Assembly (NCBI GenBank): GCA_035582835.1
Contig: JAYKAV010000311.1
Location: 1,884,067 to 1,948,066, forward strand
Reading direction: 5' to 3'
DNA: 64,000 nucleotides
Origin: Phoebastria nigripes
Taxonomy: Eukaryota; Chordata; Aves; Procellariiformes; Diomedeidae
Positions 62,201 to 64,000 of this stretch are shown in pieces (within the stretch, counting starts at the first letter, position 1; each line of letters opens with the position of its first letter). Below the pieces are notes generated by a model that worked only from the letters and a program-made list of their open reading frames with translations, was not told where the DNA came from and did not search any database. The position numbers and the translations under genes were made by a program.

Positions 62201-62815
62201 CAATGAATTCAATGATTCAAACTGGGAAAGAAAAAAATTAGAAAGGCAGCCAGTATTACTGCTTTCTTTATTGTCCTGAGTCTCTGGAGTTGTGTTATCG
62301 TCTTCANGTGCTATGGTGAATGGACCCAGTAAATAGCTTATGCCATGCCCTAATGAGTACTTCCAAAGGAGGCCAATTTAATTAAATTACAAGACAAAGA
62401 CATAAAGGGGACACCATCCTGCTCTAATTCAGAACACTTATGAATTTCGTTAGTAAATTCTAGAATGGTTTACAATTCTGCGCTTTCATTTTGAAGTTCT
62501 GGACAATGTCCAAAGTCAAAAATTAAAGCCATTTTCTCATCCAAATACACCCTCATCTCAGCTTCCAATTGCACATCAAAAGATCCCATACTTTCCTCTT
62601 CAAAAAACTAAGGTCTTAGGTGCAGAAAACACTCCGTCCCTGTGTCCCCATAGTCCTCTCGCTGCCTGCTCGATGGCTGGTTTCACTGCCCTCCCAGTAC
62701 TGGGGTCAGCTAAGCAGGGCAGGGCAAAACACAGCAGTTTGAATTTGGGGGGTTCGATAAGTGACCTGTAGGCTTCATCTGCATTGTTTTGTGTCCTTTT
62801 AATTTTGTTAGAGGC
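59230..62815. other. Unique DNA, no gene recognised
   Basis: AT-rich at 59.3-60.1 kb, then average composition. A 110-codon frame at 60455-60787 has no domain. An old repeat scrap lies at about 60.1 kb. Confidence 0.5.
60095..60190. repeat. Possible ancient amniote repeat fragment
   Basis: CCCACTGACTTCAGGTGGTA, GCACTCAACTCCTCCAAAAT and GAGGATCTTGCCTGAATTAA resemble an old repeat block recalled as GACTTCAATGGGAGTT…GCTCAGCACCTC…GGATCAGGCC. Low confidence. Confidence 0.3.
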
Positions 62816-62821
62816 TGGAAC

Positions 62822-62856
62822 GGAAAAGAAGAAAAAAGAGAAGAAAAGAAAAGAAA
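62822..62856. repeat. 35-nt polypurine tract
   Basis: Uninterrupted A/G on the + strand, GAAAA-type units. Simple repeat. Confidence 0.85.
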
Positions 62857-64000
62857 CCTGGGCTTTCAGTGATGTCTTCCCCAAACACCTTACTCAGGAT
62901 CAGTCTGTTAAATGCTTCCAAACTATTGTAAAGGCCAGGTTAGGCTTCAGATTTATGAGGAAAATACATTGTTTTAACTCAACAGCATACAGCGCTTGGT
63001 CCGGTGTCTAGTGTAGTCAATTGTCTTTCATTTAGTGCAACTTTCCTTTGACTTCAGGCAAGACCTTTGTTCCTGATCTAATAACCTATTTCCCTCTATA
63101 GTGGTTCTCTTTCTTATAGCTATTATTTTGGGGAAAAGGAGTTGCATTTTTGTTTTTCCTGCAAAGTTTCACCAGTGAAATGCTTGAAAACAGAGTGAAT
63201 GAAGCTGTAGATAGAGCAAACTAATACAGAAAAACCTTACATGGCCTCAGAGAAACTTCATTTGCTCCCCCACTCTCTCTCTTTTTCTTGTTTCATCAAA
63301 TAAAAGAAGTTACTTCTTTCTTCCTTGTTCCTACTTTAGTTTAGAGTGCTTTTAATTTTTTTTTAAAGGACAGCTGTTTGTCGTGCTCTGAAGGTTAAAG
63401 TTGGACTTAAGCAGCTTACCCTGTAGAATGAAATGTAAAGTGAGGATTTTTTCAGCACATAGACAAGTATTTTATATACTGTGATTTTGGTGGAAGGTTA
63501 TTTTTTTTAAACAGTTCATAAAGTGACTGTGTTGTGACCGGAAATTATTTCTAGAAGTCAACTACTAGCTACTTTCTCCCTCCTGCTCTCATTTATACTT
63601 TATAAGTTTAGTGAAATAAATACTGCTGAAAAAACATCTTTTTGGCTTCGCTAATAGGAACAGAAGAACAAATTAACTGAAGGTTAGTGAAGTTTCACTG
63701 TGTTACCCGTGGCCTTGTCACTCTTTCTAGTCTTTGGGGTTTTTTTAATTTTATTGTGGATATGTTCATTTTCTTTCCCTTATCTTTTAAAACTTTCTTC
63801 CCGCAACACAAGCTGAAGGCAAAGGTACAAATCTTTGAATTCCCTGTGAAAAAAGTCATCTTGTTTCCATCTTTCTTTTCCTTCCTAATGATGATGATCT
63901 CACTCTTCTTCTGTAGTTCAAAACCACATTTGTGGCTACCAATCAGTCACAGGCTTTCAGCCAAGCGTCACTCATGTCTTCAGCCTTCTACGCCACTAAT
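62857..64000. other. AT-rich unique DNA, no gene recognised
   Basis: T-rich stretches near 63.36, 63.50 and 63.74 kb. No gene or transposon is supported up to the window end. Confidence 0.5.

Noticed and set aside
62745..62760. GGGTTCGATAAG as a tRNA B box
   Set aside because: No A box, acceptor stem or anticodon arm at the proper distance; no cloverleaf can be drawn.

Overview
The window reads as nuclear DNA of a bird, with no recognisable protein-coding or RNA gene. Three observations support this. (1) There are CR1 LINE fragments, including one with the diagnostic AATCACAG-type 3' terminal repeat (about 9045-9182). (2) There are two LTRs of an ERVL-like family that I recognise from neoavian genomes (24472-25008 and 40380-40975). 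(3) Very old, degraded amniote interspersed repeats are scattered through AT-rich unique sequence. The species cannot be named. The abundance of this LTR type in neoavian rather than galliform genomes is remembered knowledge, not something measured here.

Layout. 1-9.0 kb is AT-rich unique DNA with a TAA microsatellite and a perfect 12-bp-stem palindrome. 9.0-9.2 kb is a CR1 3' end. 9.8-10.9 kb is GC-richer, with a short tandem duplication, a G-run cluster and a 63-nt pyrimidine tract. 12.4-14.4 kb is a graveyard of old elements: a MIR-like SINE, a 42-bp internally deleted LTR, and about 0.95 kb of ancient CR1. 24.1-25.0 kb is the 3' end of an ERVL-like provirus (internal tail, purine-rich tract, 3' LTR). 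27.2-33.6 kb carries a dense cluster of single N bases. 33.5-35.2 kb is GC/CpG-enriched. 40.4-41.0 kb is a solo LTR with an intact 5-bp target duplication. 45.7-46.1 kb is another CR1. 46.9-47.4 kb is a degenerate 33-bp minisatellite with inverted copies. 51.4-52.8 kb is a CpG-enriched patch followed by a stretch dense in homeodomain- and E-box-type motifs. The remainder is unique AT-rich DNA.

Interpretation. Stop codons are frequent in all frames, and the longest open frames (about 150-217 codons) show no recognisable domain. I therefore read this as intergenic or deep-intronic DNA, possibly a gene-desert segment with candidate regulatory islands near 10, 15.5, 34 and 52 kb. Regulatory function is inferred from composition and motif density only. 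No CRISPR array, operon, bacterial mobile element or novel protein system is present. The most distinctive structures are the 33-bp minisatellite with opposed orientations and the microhomology-deleted mini-LTR.
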